Part shown: positions 34,233 through 41,262 of the stretch, one piece after another
Layout: each line of letters begins with the position of its first letter
How positions within the stretch are numbered: the stretch's first letter is position 1
NCBI RefSeq assembly: GCF_030519355.1
Contig: NZ_JAUMKC010000007.1
Span: 1 to 64,000, forward strand
From: Mucilaginibacter sp. L3T2-6
GTDB lineage: Bacteria > Bacteroidota > Bacteroidia > Sphingobacteriales > Sphingobacteriaceae
Direction: 5' to 3'
Length of the DNA stretch: 64,000 nt
Notes under the pieces: model-generated
What the model saw: the letters and a program-made list of their open reading frames with translations, nothing else
Told to the model about the DNA's origin: nothing
The model's database searches: none
Position numbers and translations under genes: made by a program

Positions 34233-35168
34233 ATGAGTGCAGTCCCTTCCGGATCTTCAGAACTTACGGACTCTCCGGTCGTTCCCCCTTATTTAAAAAA
34301 AGGAGATAAAATTGCCATCACCTGCCCGGCAAAAAAACTTCCGAACCCTATGACCGATGCCATTAGGCTGCTGCAATCGTGGGGGCTTGAAGTAATCTTA
34401 GGTGACACACTAAATGCTTCGTGGCATCAGTTTGCCGGTGATGACGCTTTCAGGGCAAGGGATTTACAGCGTTTTATTGACGACGACAGTATTAAGGCTA
34501 TCATAGCTGCGCGGGGGGGGTATGGCACTGTAAGAATGATTGATATGGTTGATTTCAGCCGGTTTGCCACCAACCCCAAATGGGTTAGCGGCTTTAGTGA
34601 CATTACCCTGCTGCATGCTCACCTATTCAATAATTTTAATGTCGCCAGTATTCACGGGCAGATGCCGATGACTATACCCGACGCAACCAAACGCTCGCTG
34701 GATACGCTCCGAAAAACATTTTTTGGTGAAACGTTAAATTACCAGCTTAAGCCTAACATTTTAAACAGGTGCGGAGAGACCGGGGGAGTCCTGATTGGAG
34801 GGAATCTTTCTATCCTTTTGTCTGCCTCAGGATCGGCATCTGATATGGATTACAGCGGAAAAATACTTTTTATCGAGGATATCGGCGAATACCTTTACAG
34901 TATCGACCGTATGCTGCGGACACTTAAGCGAGCCGGTAAACTGGCTCAACTAAAAGGCTTGATAGTGGGCGGATTTACCGATGTAAAAGATAATGATATC
35001 CCATTCGGGCAAACAGTTCCAGAAATTGTTATGGATGTGGTAAAAGACTACGACTACCCTGTTTGCTTTGATTTCCCGGCTGGGCACGTATCAGACAATT
35101 GCAGTCTCATACTCGGGCAGAAGCTTAGCTTATCGGTTGATGACCAAGTAGTAAATATCTGTTATTAA
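34233..35168 (+). CDS. LD-carboxypeptidase (S66, LdcA family)
   Basis: A cytoplasmic serine peptidase that removes the terminal D-Ala from muropeptide tetrapeptides during cell-wall recycling. The 311 residues carry the family motifs IAITCPAKK near the N-terminus and ARGGYGTVRMID. The nucleophile region is SGFSDITLLH (Ser), the glutamate lies in FIEDIGEYLYSIDRML, and the histidine in FPAGHVSDN, which together give the Ser-Glu-His triad. No signal peptide is present. It is divergent from metG and followed by doxX. Confidence 0.94.
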   Translation: MSAVPSGSSELTDSPVVPPYLKKGDKIAITCPAKKLPNPMTDAIRLLQSWGLEVILGDTLNASWHQFAGDDAFRARDLQRFIDDDSIKAIIAARGGYGTVRMIDMVDFSRFATNPKWVSGFSDITLLHAHLFNNFNVASIHGQMPMTIPDATKRSLDTLRKTFFGETLNYQLKPNILNRCGETGGVLIGGNLSILLSASGSASDMDYSGKILFIEDIGEYLYSIDRMLRTLKRAGKLAQLKGLIVGGFTDVKDNDIPFGQTVPEIVMDVVKDYDYPVCFDFPAGHVSDNCSLILGQKLSLSVDDQVVNICY

Positions 35169-35261
35169 TAATTTAAAAAGAACTAAAACGCAAATGGTTT
35201 GTAATAGATTTATTGCATCTAAGCTAACCTTCGGTCACCACTTAACTAAACTCTGTTAGAA

Positions 35262-35678
35262 ATGGCACTTTTCAGCAAATTGGGAAATTACAGAAACTTT
35301 GGCGTGCTGGTTATCCGGCTGGGGCTGGGCATCATGTTTATATACCACGGTTATCCGAAAATAACAGGCGGCGTAAAAATGTGGGAAGGTGTTGGCAGCG
35401 CTGCGGGCCATGTTGGGATTCATTTCCTGCCGGTGCTGTGGGGGCTACTTGCGGCGCTGGCAGAAACAGTTGGCGGTGTACTGCTTATCCTGGGATTAGG
35501 CTTCAGGCTGGTTTGCCTTGTGCTTATTATCGATATGCTGGTCGCTATCTCATTCCATTTGCATCAAAGCGGCCCAATGGGCGGTGTTAACGGTGCTGCT
35601 CAAGCTATTGAAATGGCAGTGGTGTTTGCCGGTTTGTTATTTGTAGGGCCGGGTAAATATAGCGTGGATAAGAAATAG
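35262..35678 (+). CDS. DoxX-family membrane protein
   Basis: A small polytopic membrane protein (138 residues, four predicted helices) of the DoxX/DoxD-like family. It has the typical LVIRLGLGIMFIYHGYPKI start, the GLLAALAETVGGVLLILGLGFR middle and a C-terminal VVFAGLLFVGPGKYSVD. Members are linked to redox or thiosulfate chemistry in some bacteria, but most have no known role. It lies 93 bp after the LD-carboxypeptidase gene and may have its own promoter. Confidence 0.92.
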   Translation: MALFSKLGNYRNFGVLVIRLGLGIMFIYHGYPKITGGVKMWEGVGSAAGHVGIHFLPVLWGLLAALAETVGGVLLILGLGFRLVCLVLIIDMLVAISFHLHQSGPMGGVNGAAQAIEMAVVFAGLLFVGPGKYSVDKK

Positions 35679-35767
35679 CGATTACCCTTAAATTAAAATT
35701 TTAATTAAAATAGTTTGTTTTTGGCATCGCATTTTGTACTTTAGATTAAAACCTAAATTCACAAAGT

Positions 35768-35848
35768 ATGAAGCAACAATATAATATTCTTGAAAATCCA
35801 CATCTGAAGTTTTTTAACGTTACGGTTTATGAAATTGGCGTTATATGA
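35768..35848 (+). CDS. Possible 26-residue leader peptide before the Crp/Fnr gene
   Basis: A short frame, MKQQYNILENPHLKFFNVTV followed by YEIGVI, ends with TGA overlapping the ATG of the Crp/Fnr gene (ATGA at 35845-35848). The overlap suggests translational coupling. The ribosome-binding site is weak and there is no homology evidence, so it may be a remnant or an unused frame. Confidence 0.35.
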   Translation: MKQQYNILENPHLKFFNVTVYEIGVI

Positions 35849-36411
35849 CTACAGAAAACTTCATCATTTATCTATCCGGCATAACCCCACTAACACCAGC
35901 ACTAATTGAAGAGCTTCACCGGGTATTAAAGGTAGAGTATTACAGGCCCCACCAGGTTTTATTTGTTAGCGGACAGCCCGAAAATCGCATCTGCTTTTTC
36001 AGCGCTGGGTTTGCAAGAAGCTATTACTATGACGCGTCTGGTGGCGAACAAACCGTAAGATTTTATAACGCAAGCGATATTCTTTTTTCGGTGGAGGGCT
36101 ACTGGGGCTACGCCGGTTATTTTTATACCGAAATTCTTGAAGACACCACGCTAATAACGCTTAGATATAATGAATTGCAATGGCTGCAAGATCGTTTTAA
36201 GGAAACTGCATTACTAACCAGTACAATCCTCAACCGATTTTATTCGGAAGAGCACGAAAAGCAAAAATTAAGCTACCTCACCGCAGAAGAAAGGTTTAAG
36301 GAAATGAGAAAAAAACATCGTGACGTCTTTCAGAAGGCCCCTTTGAGAATGATAGCATCTTATTTGAATATGAGCAGGGAAACGCTTAGCCGTATGATAG
36401 CCAGATCGTGA
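35845..36411 (+). CDS. Crp/Fnr-family transcriptional regulator
   Basis: A 188-residue regulator with an N-terminal cyclic-nucleotide-binding-like beta-roll (about 15-120) and a C-terminal helix-turn-helix (about 150-188). The recognition helix MSRETLSRMIARS keeps the R-E-x-x-x-R pattern of E. coli Crp (Arg180, Glu181, Arg185), which reads TGTGA. An exact TGTGA-N6-TCACA palindrome lies 18 bp after the gene, upstream of the small secreted protein genes, so those are likely targets. There are no Fe-S cysteines as in Fnr. Ligand unknown. Confidence 0.93.
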   Translation: MTTENFIIYLSGITPLTPALIEELHRVLKVEYYRPHQVLFVSGQPENRICFFSAGFARSYYYDASGGEQTVRFYNASDILFSVEGYWGYAGYFYTEILEDTTLITLRYNELQWLQDRFKETALLTSTILNRFYSEEHEKQKLSYLTAEERFKEMRKKHRDVFQKAPLRMIASYLNMSRETLSRMIARS

Positions 36412-36428
36412 CGGTAGTCAATCAATCT

Positions 36429-36473
36429 TGTGATATTTGTCACATTGTTCGGTCATCAACCAATATAACTTTA
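36429..36473 (+). promoter_or_regulatory. Crp box TGTGA-N6-TCACA plus -7 element
   Basis: An exact Crp-type palindrome (36429-36444, core TATTTG) is followed by TAACTTTA (36466-36473). The centre lies 29.5 bp before the -7 box, about 41.5 bp from the likely start site, the classic class II activator position. The next ATG is at 36526. Confidence 0.7.
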
Positions 36474-36525
36474 TATCGTAAGTTCTAACGGCAATTTAAT
36501 TTATTAACCTTTTTACAAAATCGTC

Positions 36526-36927
36526 ATGAAAAAACAAACAATTTCTGTTCTATGGATCCTGATGGCTGTAATTCCATTGGCGTCATTTAAGTCAAGTTCT
36601 GGTGCTGTTACTAAAAGAATCAATGGTCATTCATCAGTACAGAATTTAAAATCGTTCGTTGTATGCTTACAGAAAAAGCAAACGTATTACGACACAGGAA
36701 TGACAACTAGCCGAAGCTTCACCAGACGCGTCTATTACGAGGTGTATGTAGACAGCGGTACAAATATTGTTGAAGTACAAGATCTTTCCACAAACACATA
36801 TTACAGCGCGAGCGGATACAATTATCTTGCGACCGTGAACGGGTATCCTAACACGCCGTGTTCAAGCTTTACGGTATATGACAATGGCGTTCAAATAGAT
36901 AGTTATGATGGCCCGTCAGGCGCTTAA
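36526..36927 (+). CDS. Small secreted protein, unknown function
   Basis: A 133-residue protein with an N-terminal hydrophobic segment (about 8-21) likely to act as a signal peptide. The mature part is beta-rich with many Ser, Thr and Tyr. It has two cysteines (FVVCLQKKQ and NTPCSSF), which could form one disulfide. I recognise no family. It lies downstream of a Crp box and of the regulator gene and 58 bp before a second small secreted protein, so the two are probably one unit. Confidence 0.7.
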   Translation: MKKQTISVLWILMAVIPLASFKSSSGAVTKRINGHSSVQNLKSFVVCLQKKQTYYDTGMTTSRSFTRRVYYEVYVDSGTNIVEVQDLSTNTYYSASGYNYLATVNGYPNTPCSSFTVYDNGVQIDSYDGPSGA

Positions 36928-36985
36928 AGCAATACCTAGGACCATAACGATTTAATATTTTTATCTATTAACTAATCTTACCATT

Positions 36986-37354
36986 ATGAAAAGGCAAATT
37001 ATCCCGGTCATTGTTGTATTACTATTTACTATTCCGTTTGTTACTCATAAACTCGCTATCCGGTCGGCCGGTCAAGTTGTCGGCGGCACCGATAAGAGTC
37101 AAACTACCGAATTTGGCGAATTTGATCACAATGGCACCATCTATGGAGTTTATGGTGATGCCGCCACAAACACGATCACGAGTGTTACTTTATTTTGGTC
37201 CGGCGTGCCGGTTTATTCGTTTTCCGGAACTTACCACCCTACGGGCTGGCCCATACCCCATGGTACAAATCCATGGGTGGAGAACATGACAGTTCAGGAG
37301 ACATCTACAAGTACGCCGTTTAACATAGCTAGTGCCGAACTGCAATTTTATTGA
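36986..37354 (+). CDS. Small secreted protein, unknown function
   Basis: A 122-residue protein with a signal-like N-terminus (IIPVIVVLLFTIPFVTHKLA). The mature part is beta-rich, full of Thr and Gly (EFDHNGTIYGVYGDAATNTITSV) and has no cysteine. It shares size, export signal and genetic position with the preceding gene, but I see no clear sequence similarity between the two. No family is recognised. It is followed by a strong terminator at 37461-37494. Confidence 0.68.
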   Translation: MKRQIIPVIVVLLFTIPFVTHKLAIRSAGQVVGGTDKSQTTEFGEFDHNGTIYGVYGDAATNTITSVTLFWSGVPVYSFSGTYHPTGWPIPHGTNPWVENMTVQETSTSTPFNIASAELQFY

Positions 37355-37460
37355 ACTTTTAGCAAGGGGCTGTTCTACCGCCGAGCAATGCGAACCGTTC
37401 CTATTCAAAAATCCGATTGTGCGCATCATGTTACAGTCGCATATTGCATCAAAAAAGAGA

Positions 37461-37494
37461 CAGCCTCATAAATCAATTATGAGGCTGCTTTTTC
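37461..37494. terminator. Strong terminator hairpin
   Basis: CAGCCTCATAA (37461-37471), a 5-nt loop and TTATGAGGCTG (37477-37487) form a perfect 11-bp stem. CTTTTTCTG follows, and an A-rich stretch precedes it, so it can work in both directions. It ends the pair of secreted-protein genes. Confidence 0.9.
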
Positions 37495-37508
37495 TGTAAT
37501 ATCTTATG

Positions 37509-37640
37509 CTAATCAGCCAGGCTATTCTCCAAATCCTTGACATATTCTTCATCCCATATCCCAGGAGCCTTCCGATGCCCTAAAAGCGTCCGCATCCCAG
37601 TTAAGTATTTTCGTCCCGGTCCTCTTTTTAGTGATTTTTT
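37509..37640 (-). pseudogene. Remnant of a third paralogue (3' end only)
   Basis: On the minus strand the last codons read DEEYVKDLENSLAD then stop, matching DEQYVKDLGNSLVK of the adjacent gene. Further upstream the DNA still matches (shared AAGCGTCCGCATCCC) but is shifted by one base, so the reading frame is lost. There is no start. It is a decayed copy of the gene at 37963-38928. Confidence 0.75.
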
Positions 37641-37962
37641 ATAGGTTTTATTTAGGCGTTTTAAAGAGCTTCAACAAACGGCCTTTTATTATTTCGGGTG
37701 CATTTTTTCTAAACGTGGGTATGTTCCTTACTATCAAAATAATGTAACTACTACGCTGACTTAGCGATATCACCGCCATCGGCCTTCCATTATTTGTAGA
37801 TCGCAAATTACCCGATATACGATAATTTATGACAAGCTAAATTGCTAGTCATAGGGCTAGCCAAAAATTGTATCTATCAAAATAAAAATTAAATAAATCC
37901 GCCGCAAAAAGAAAAGCGACAGGTTATTCCCATCGCTTTTACCAGTTGACAATATTTCAATA

Positions 37963-38928
37963 TTATTTGACTAAGCTATTTCCCAGGTCCTTTACATACT
38001 GCTCATCTACATCCCTGGACCCTTGCGATGCCATGAAAGCGTCCGCATCCCCGTTAAGCATTTTTTTCAGGGTGCTCTTTTTTAATGAAATGGATTTGGC
38101 CTTGCCGTCTTCCCCTACGAAATAATAACGCTCATTGTCTACGTATTCATCGTAGCGGTGCCCCATTTCCAGCACGCCGTCGGTATGATAATCAGCGCGG
38201 CTCAATTTGGTATCAGTTTTTTTATAGATTTTGTATTTCGGTGTGCTCAATAAAACCTCCACAAATTTTTTGTCGGTTATAGCAGGGGTATTCTCATAAG
38301 TATGTGGATGCCCTTTTTCGTACAGTGTGAATGTCTTTATCTGCGCGGGAGATATTGCCGCCATTGTTTTACCGTCATTAGTGAACATGATATTCCCGGC
38401 TATTTTGTCATAATTGTACATATTGCTCAGTTCAGCAATAAGGCCATCGTTCTTATTTATGCCATAACCCGGTACCCAATCCGAGTATAAATAACGGCTG
38501 CCGCGCGTAGGCTCCTGGGAAAATCCTTGCTTTACCTGTTGCTGGCTTGCATCCCCGCCAAACAATAGCTGGCCCTGCCGCAAAAATTCGCTGTTTATGG
38601 TTTCCTTTATCGACTTCATTGATTCAACACTGCCGGTATTTTCTCCTAACGGCAATATGATATCTATTTTTGATTTATTGTCAATTTTAACCTGGGCATT
38701 TTTATAATTATTTGCCGCGCCTTCCAGCGAAGATCCTGGATCTGCTGATAGCGAATAATTACCGGTTGAGTCAGCATACGTAGCGTAATTATGCTGAATG
38801 TCCCGGACAAAAGCGTAAGGAATAGGCTGGCCCTTTTGATTGCTTACAGTTCCGCTAACCGCGATAGTTTGGCCAAAGGTAACCGTAGCGGCAAGCACGG
38901 CTAATAACGTTGTTATAGTTGTCTTCAT
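37963..38928 (-). CDS. Exported protein with carboxypeptidase-regulatory-like domain (paralogue 1)
   Basis: A 321-residue exported protein. I chose the ATG at 38928 (MKTTITTLLAVLAATVTFGQ), which gives a clean signal peptide. Residues about 22-95 form a CarboxypepD_reg-like beta-sandwich (VSGTVSNQKGQPIPYAFVRD, YADSTGNYSLSADPGSSL), a fold common in TonB-dependent receptors, but no barrel follows. The rest is a family-specific domain with EPTRGSRYLYSDWVPG and a conserved C-terminal DVDEQYVKDLGNSLVK. It is paralogous to the gene at 39050-40024, and a third, broken copy lies downstream. A 37-nt inverted repeat abuts the start codon. Function unknown. Confidence 0.82.
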   Translation of the reverse strand: MKTTITTLLAVLAATVTFGQTIAVSGTVSNQKGQPIPYAFVRDIQHNYATYADSTGNYSLSADPGSSLEGAANNYKNAQVKIDNKSKIDIILPLGENTGSVESMKSIKETINSEFLRQGQLLFGGDASQQQVKQGFSQEPTRGSRYLYSDWVPGYGINKNDGLIAELSNMYNYDKIAGNIMFTNDGKTMAAISPAQIKTFTLYEKGHPHTYENTPAITDKKFVEVLLSTPKYKIYKKTDTKLSRADYHTDGVLEMGHRYDEYVDNERYYFVGEDGKAKSISLKKSTLKKMLNGDADAFMASQGSRDVDEQYVKDLGNSLVK

Positions 38929-38965
38929 GTTATATTTTAGCACAGTTTTATGTGCTAAATATAAC
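38929..38965 (-). repeat. Long inverted repeat touching the start codon
   Basis: GTTATATTTTAGCACA (38929-38944) and TGTGCTAAATATAAC (38951-38965) pair over 15 bases with one bulge around a 6-nt loop. The repeat ends exactly at the ATG at 38928 on the minus strand. It may be an operator or an mRNA hairpin that hides the ribosome-binding region. Confidence 0.75.
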
Positions 38966-39049
38966 AACTATATTTTAAGTTAAGGTTGTTTTTCAAACTT
39001 AAACGACTGAAATAACTTTATCGGCCGGTAAAAAAAATGTTACATTGAA

Positions 39050-40024
39050 TTATAATGAGAGTGCGTAGTTAAGGTCACGAAGATAATCGTCATCCACATC
39101 GCGGTCTCCCTGCGCGCTAACAAACTTATCGGCATCCCCGCCAAAAAGTTCCTTTATTGTCTTTTTCTTTAGCGATATCTGTTTCGGCTTATCTCCGGTT
39201 TTAACGAAAAAATAATGCACATTGTCCTCATATTCATCGTACCTATTGCCGGAGGTTATCACACCGTCTGTATGAAAATTAGCCTCCTGCAACTTCGTGT
39301 CCGTCTGTTTATACAACTTATACCGGGGAGTAGCTACAAGGATTTCTATCAAAGGCTTTTTACTTATCTCCGGAGCATTTACAAATACAAAAGGATGTGG
39401 TTTACCGTTAAATAAGCTAAATGATTTCACGCCGGCTATGTTAGCCTGCAGTATATTTTTTCCATCCCTGGTAAAAACAAGGTTCCCGGTTAACTTATCA
39501 TAATTATATAAGTTATTGACGTCGTAAAGCAATGAATCACCGTTTGTTATGGCAAACCCGCGTGCCCATACAGTAAACAAATAAGGGCTGCCCCGGGTCG
39601 GTTCCTGCACAAACCCGGCCTTTACCGAAGTCGTACCACCTGCTTGACTTACTATAGTTTGTTTATTAAGATAGGCAGACAATGATGAGAGATTGCCGTT
39701 TAAATCATTAATAACAGCTGTTTTTGCGGACGATGATATTCCGTTTTGCATTACTATATCAATTGAAGCCTTACCATCAATTTTAACTCCAATATCGGCG
39801 TAACCGGGTGCAATCGCTAAAAGCGACGACGCAGGATCACCCTTAAGTATAAATGAGCCTGCCGAGTCGGTATAGGTGGCATAGTAATGCCCTTGGTCGC
39901 GAATAAATGCAAGTGGGATAGGTTGGCCCTCCCCGTTTTTAACTTTCCCGGTTAACGAGGCTGTTTGCGCAAAGCTGGTAGCTGATATTAACAGCAACAG
40001 AGCAAAAAAATGAACGATCTTCAT
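39050..40024 (-). CDS. Exported protein with carboxypeptidase-regulatory-like domain (paralogue 2)
   Basis: A 324-residue exported protein with the same plan as its neighbour. It has a signal peptide (about 1-19, TSFAQ), a CarboxypepD_reg-like domain (ASLTGKVKNGEGQPIPLAFIRD), the family motif EPTRGSPYLFTVWARG and a C-terminal DVDDDYLRDLNYALSL. The two proteins align along their whole length with conserved blocks such as NLYNYDKLTGN and YKQTDTKL, so they arose by tandem duplication. No promoter was placed with confidence. Function unknown; surface or periplasmic location is likely. Confidence 0.82.
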   Translation of the reverse strand: MKIVHFFALLLLISATSFAQTASLTGKVKNGEGQPIPLAFIRDQGHYYATYTDSAGSFILKGDPASSLLAIAPGYADIGVKIDGKASIDIVMQNGISSSAKTAVINDLNGNLSSLSAYLNKQTIVSQAGGTTSVKAGFVQEPTRGSPYLFTVWARGFAITNGDSLLYDVNNLYNYDKLTGNLVFTRDGKNILQANIAGVKSFSLFNGKPHPFVFVNAPEISKKPLIEILVATPRYKLYKQTDTKLQEANFHTDGVITSGNRYDEYEDNVHYFFVKTGDKPKQISLKKKTIKELFGGDADKFVSAQGDRDVDDDYLRDLNYALSL

Positions 40025-40140
40025 GCCTTAAACGGTTTAAATATGGTACAATACACATGCATACCCATCATTACCAAAAACGCCCTTCATCCAAACAAAG
40101 GTCTCTAAAAATAAGAATTCTTTAGCAATCTGTAATAAAA

Positions 40141-40180
40141 AAAGCCGCTCGACAGAAATTTCTCGAGCGGCTTTCAAAAA
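40141..40180 (-). terminator. Terminator of the susCD operon
   Basis: AAAGCCGCTCGA (40141-40152) and TCGAGCGGCTTT (40163-40174) form a perfect 12-bp stem. On the minus strand it is followed by a T run, just after the DUF1735-like gene. It lies 12 bp from that gene's stop. Confidence 0.9.
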
Positions 40181-40191
40181 AAAATCCTAAA

Positions 40192-41169
40192 TTATCTTGG
40201 TCCTTTGTAAGTGTAAGTCTCATCGAAATGACACCTAACAACACCATCGCTAATCATCACATATTTCACCTGAATAGTCTTAGTACCGGGATCATATGCA
40301 TTTACTCCACTTGGATCTAATTCTGCGGAACGCTTATGACTACCTGACAACTGTCCATAAGCATTTACTACAGAAACAACCTTGTTGGTAGCAGGATCAA
40401 AAGTAAATTCCGGTGAGAAACTGCCATAATAGCTCTGTGTTCCATCGCCTACGTTAAACAAAAATCCATACCCGCCCAAATCATTGTTGTAGATATCATT
40501 CGCGTTTGCTGAAATTGTTTCCAGATTTACGTTATACGGATATGGTCCGGTTGCAGCTGGAATGTTAGCGTCAGAATAACTGCCGGTAACATCATAATTG
40601 CCGTCATACTTGTTTTTTATGGCAATAGTAGCAAATATGGTGTCCTGGCTAACACCAGATGCTGTGTGCTGTTTTGAGAAACCGCCAAAATTAGTAATCA
40701 CATAAGCTACTGCATACTGCTTCGAAAGATCAACTTTGCTCCCGTCAACATTGAAAATGATATTTTTCGCATAGTCGCCTCCTGCAAAATTCAACGTTAG
40801 GTCGCCATTGGCAGCAATTGACACGCCTGACTGCGTAGTGCTAAGGGTATAGATACTTGAAGGCAACAGTGTGTAATTAGCGCCCTTGGATGTGATGTAA
40901 GCCTGATCCATTGCTTTAAGCGATACAGTAACAGATTTCTGTAAATCAGCCTTACTAGCAGCATCACGACGTACAGTGAATAACGTTATTGGCTTGACGT
41001 CAGTAAATACATCAAAGAACTGATTGTTGGTTTGTGCCTGTTCGATATACACAAAGGTCTTACCTGACTCCTTTGCTTCCGTTCCTTTGAACGAGTCCTT
41101 CCGGCAGGCGCTGAAAAGGAACATCAGCGTGCAGCCAAGGACGGTATATTGTAAAAATTTATTTTTCAT
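40192..41169 (-). CDS. DUF1735-like surface lipoprotein of the SusC/SusD operon
   Basis: A 325-residue lipoprotein with a lipobox LFSAC (Cys about 22). The N-terminal part (about 35-165) looks like the DUF1735/BT_3987-type beta-sandwich often found as the third gene of susCD operons (PITLFTVRRDA, LPSSIYTLS, DLSKQYAVAYVITN). The C-terminal part resembles a small lipocalin-like or glycan-binding domain and ends HFDETYTYKGPR. It is the last gene of the operon, separated from susD by a gap with a strong hairpin. Its likely role is binding the substrate imported by the SusCD pair; the substrate is unknown. Confidence 0.75.
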   Translation of the reverse strand: MKNKFLQYTVLGCTLMFLFSACRKDSFKGTEAKESGKTFVYIEQAQTNNQFFDVFTDVKPITLFTVRRDAASKADLQKSVTVSLKAMDQAYITSKGANYTLLPSSIYTLSTTQSGVSIAANGDLTLNFAGGDYAKNIIFNVDGSKVDLSKQYAVAYVITNFGGFSKQHTASGVSQDTIFATIAIKNKYDGNYDVTGSYSDANIPAATGPYPYNVNLETISANANDIYNNDLGGYGFLFNVGDGTQSYYGSFSPEFTFDPATNKVVSVVNAYGQLSGSHKRSAELDPSGVNAYDPGTKTIQVKYVMISDGVVRCHFDETYTYKGPR

Positions 41170-41191
41170 TTTAATAATATTTATGGTTTAC

Positions 41192-41239
41192 AAACTATCA
41201 TGAGTTTCACACAAATCTAGGCTCGGCTCATGATAGTTT
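41192..41239 (-). repeat. Intercistronic hairpin between susD and the lipoprotein gene
   Basis: AAACTATCATGAG (41192-41204) pairs perfectly over 13 bp with CTCATGATAGTTT (41227-41239), loop 22 nt. It lies in the 93-bp gap after susD. With no long U-tract on the minus strand, it may act as an mRNA stabiliser or partial terminator. Confidence 0.75.
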
Positions 41240-41262
41240 TATATTCTGTTACAGCCAAATAA

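Larger units (their letters stand above)
37355..37962. other. Gap of 608 bp: terminator, gene remnant, AT-rich filler
   Basis: The left part holds a strong terminator (37461-37494), followed by a frameshifted fragment homologous to the 3' end of the neighbouring paralogue (37509-37640). The rest, about 37640-37960, is AT-rich and shows no frame or structure I can support. Confidence 0.6.
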
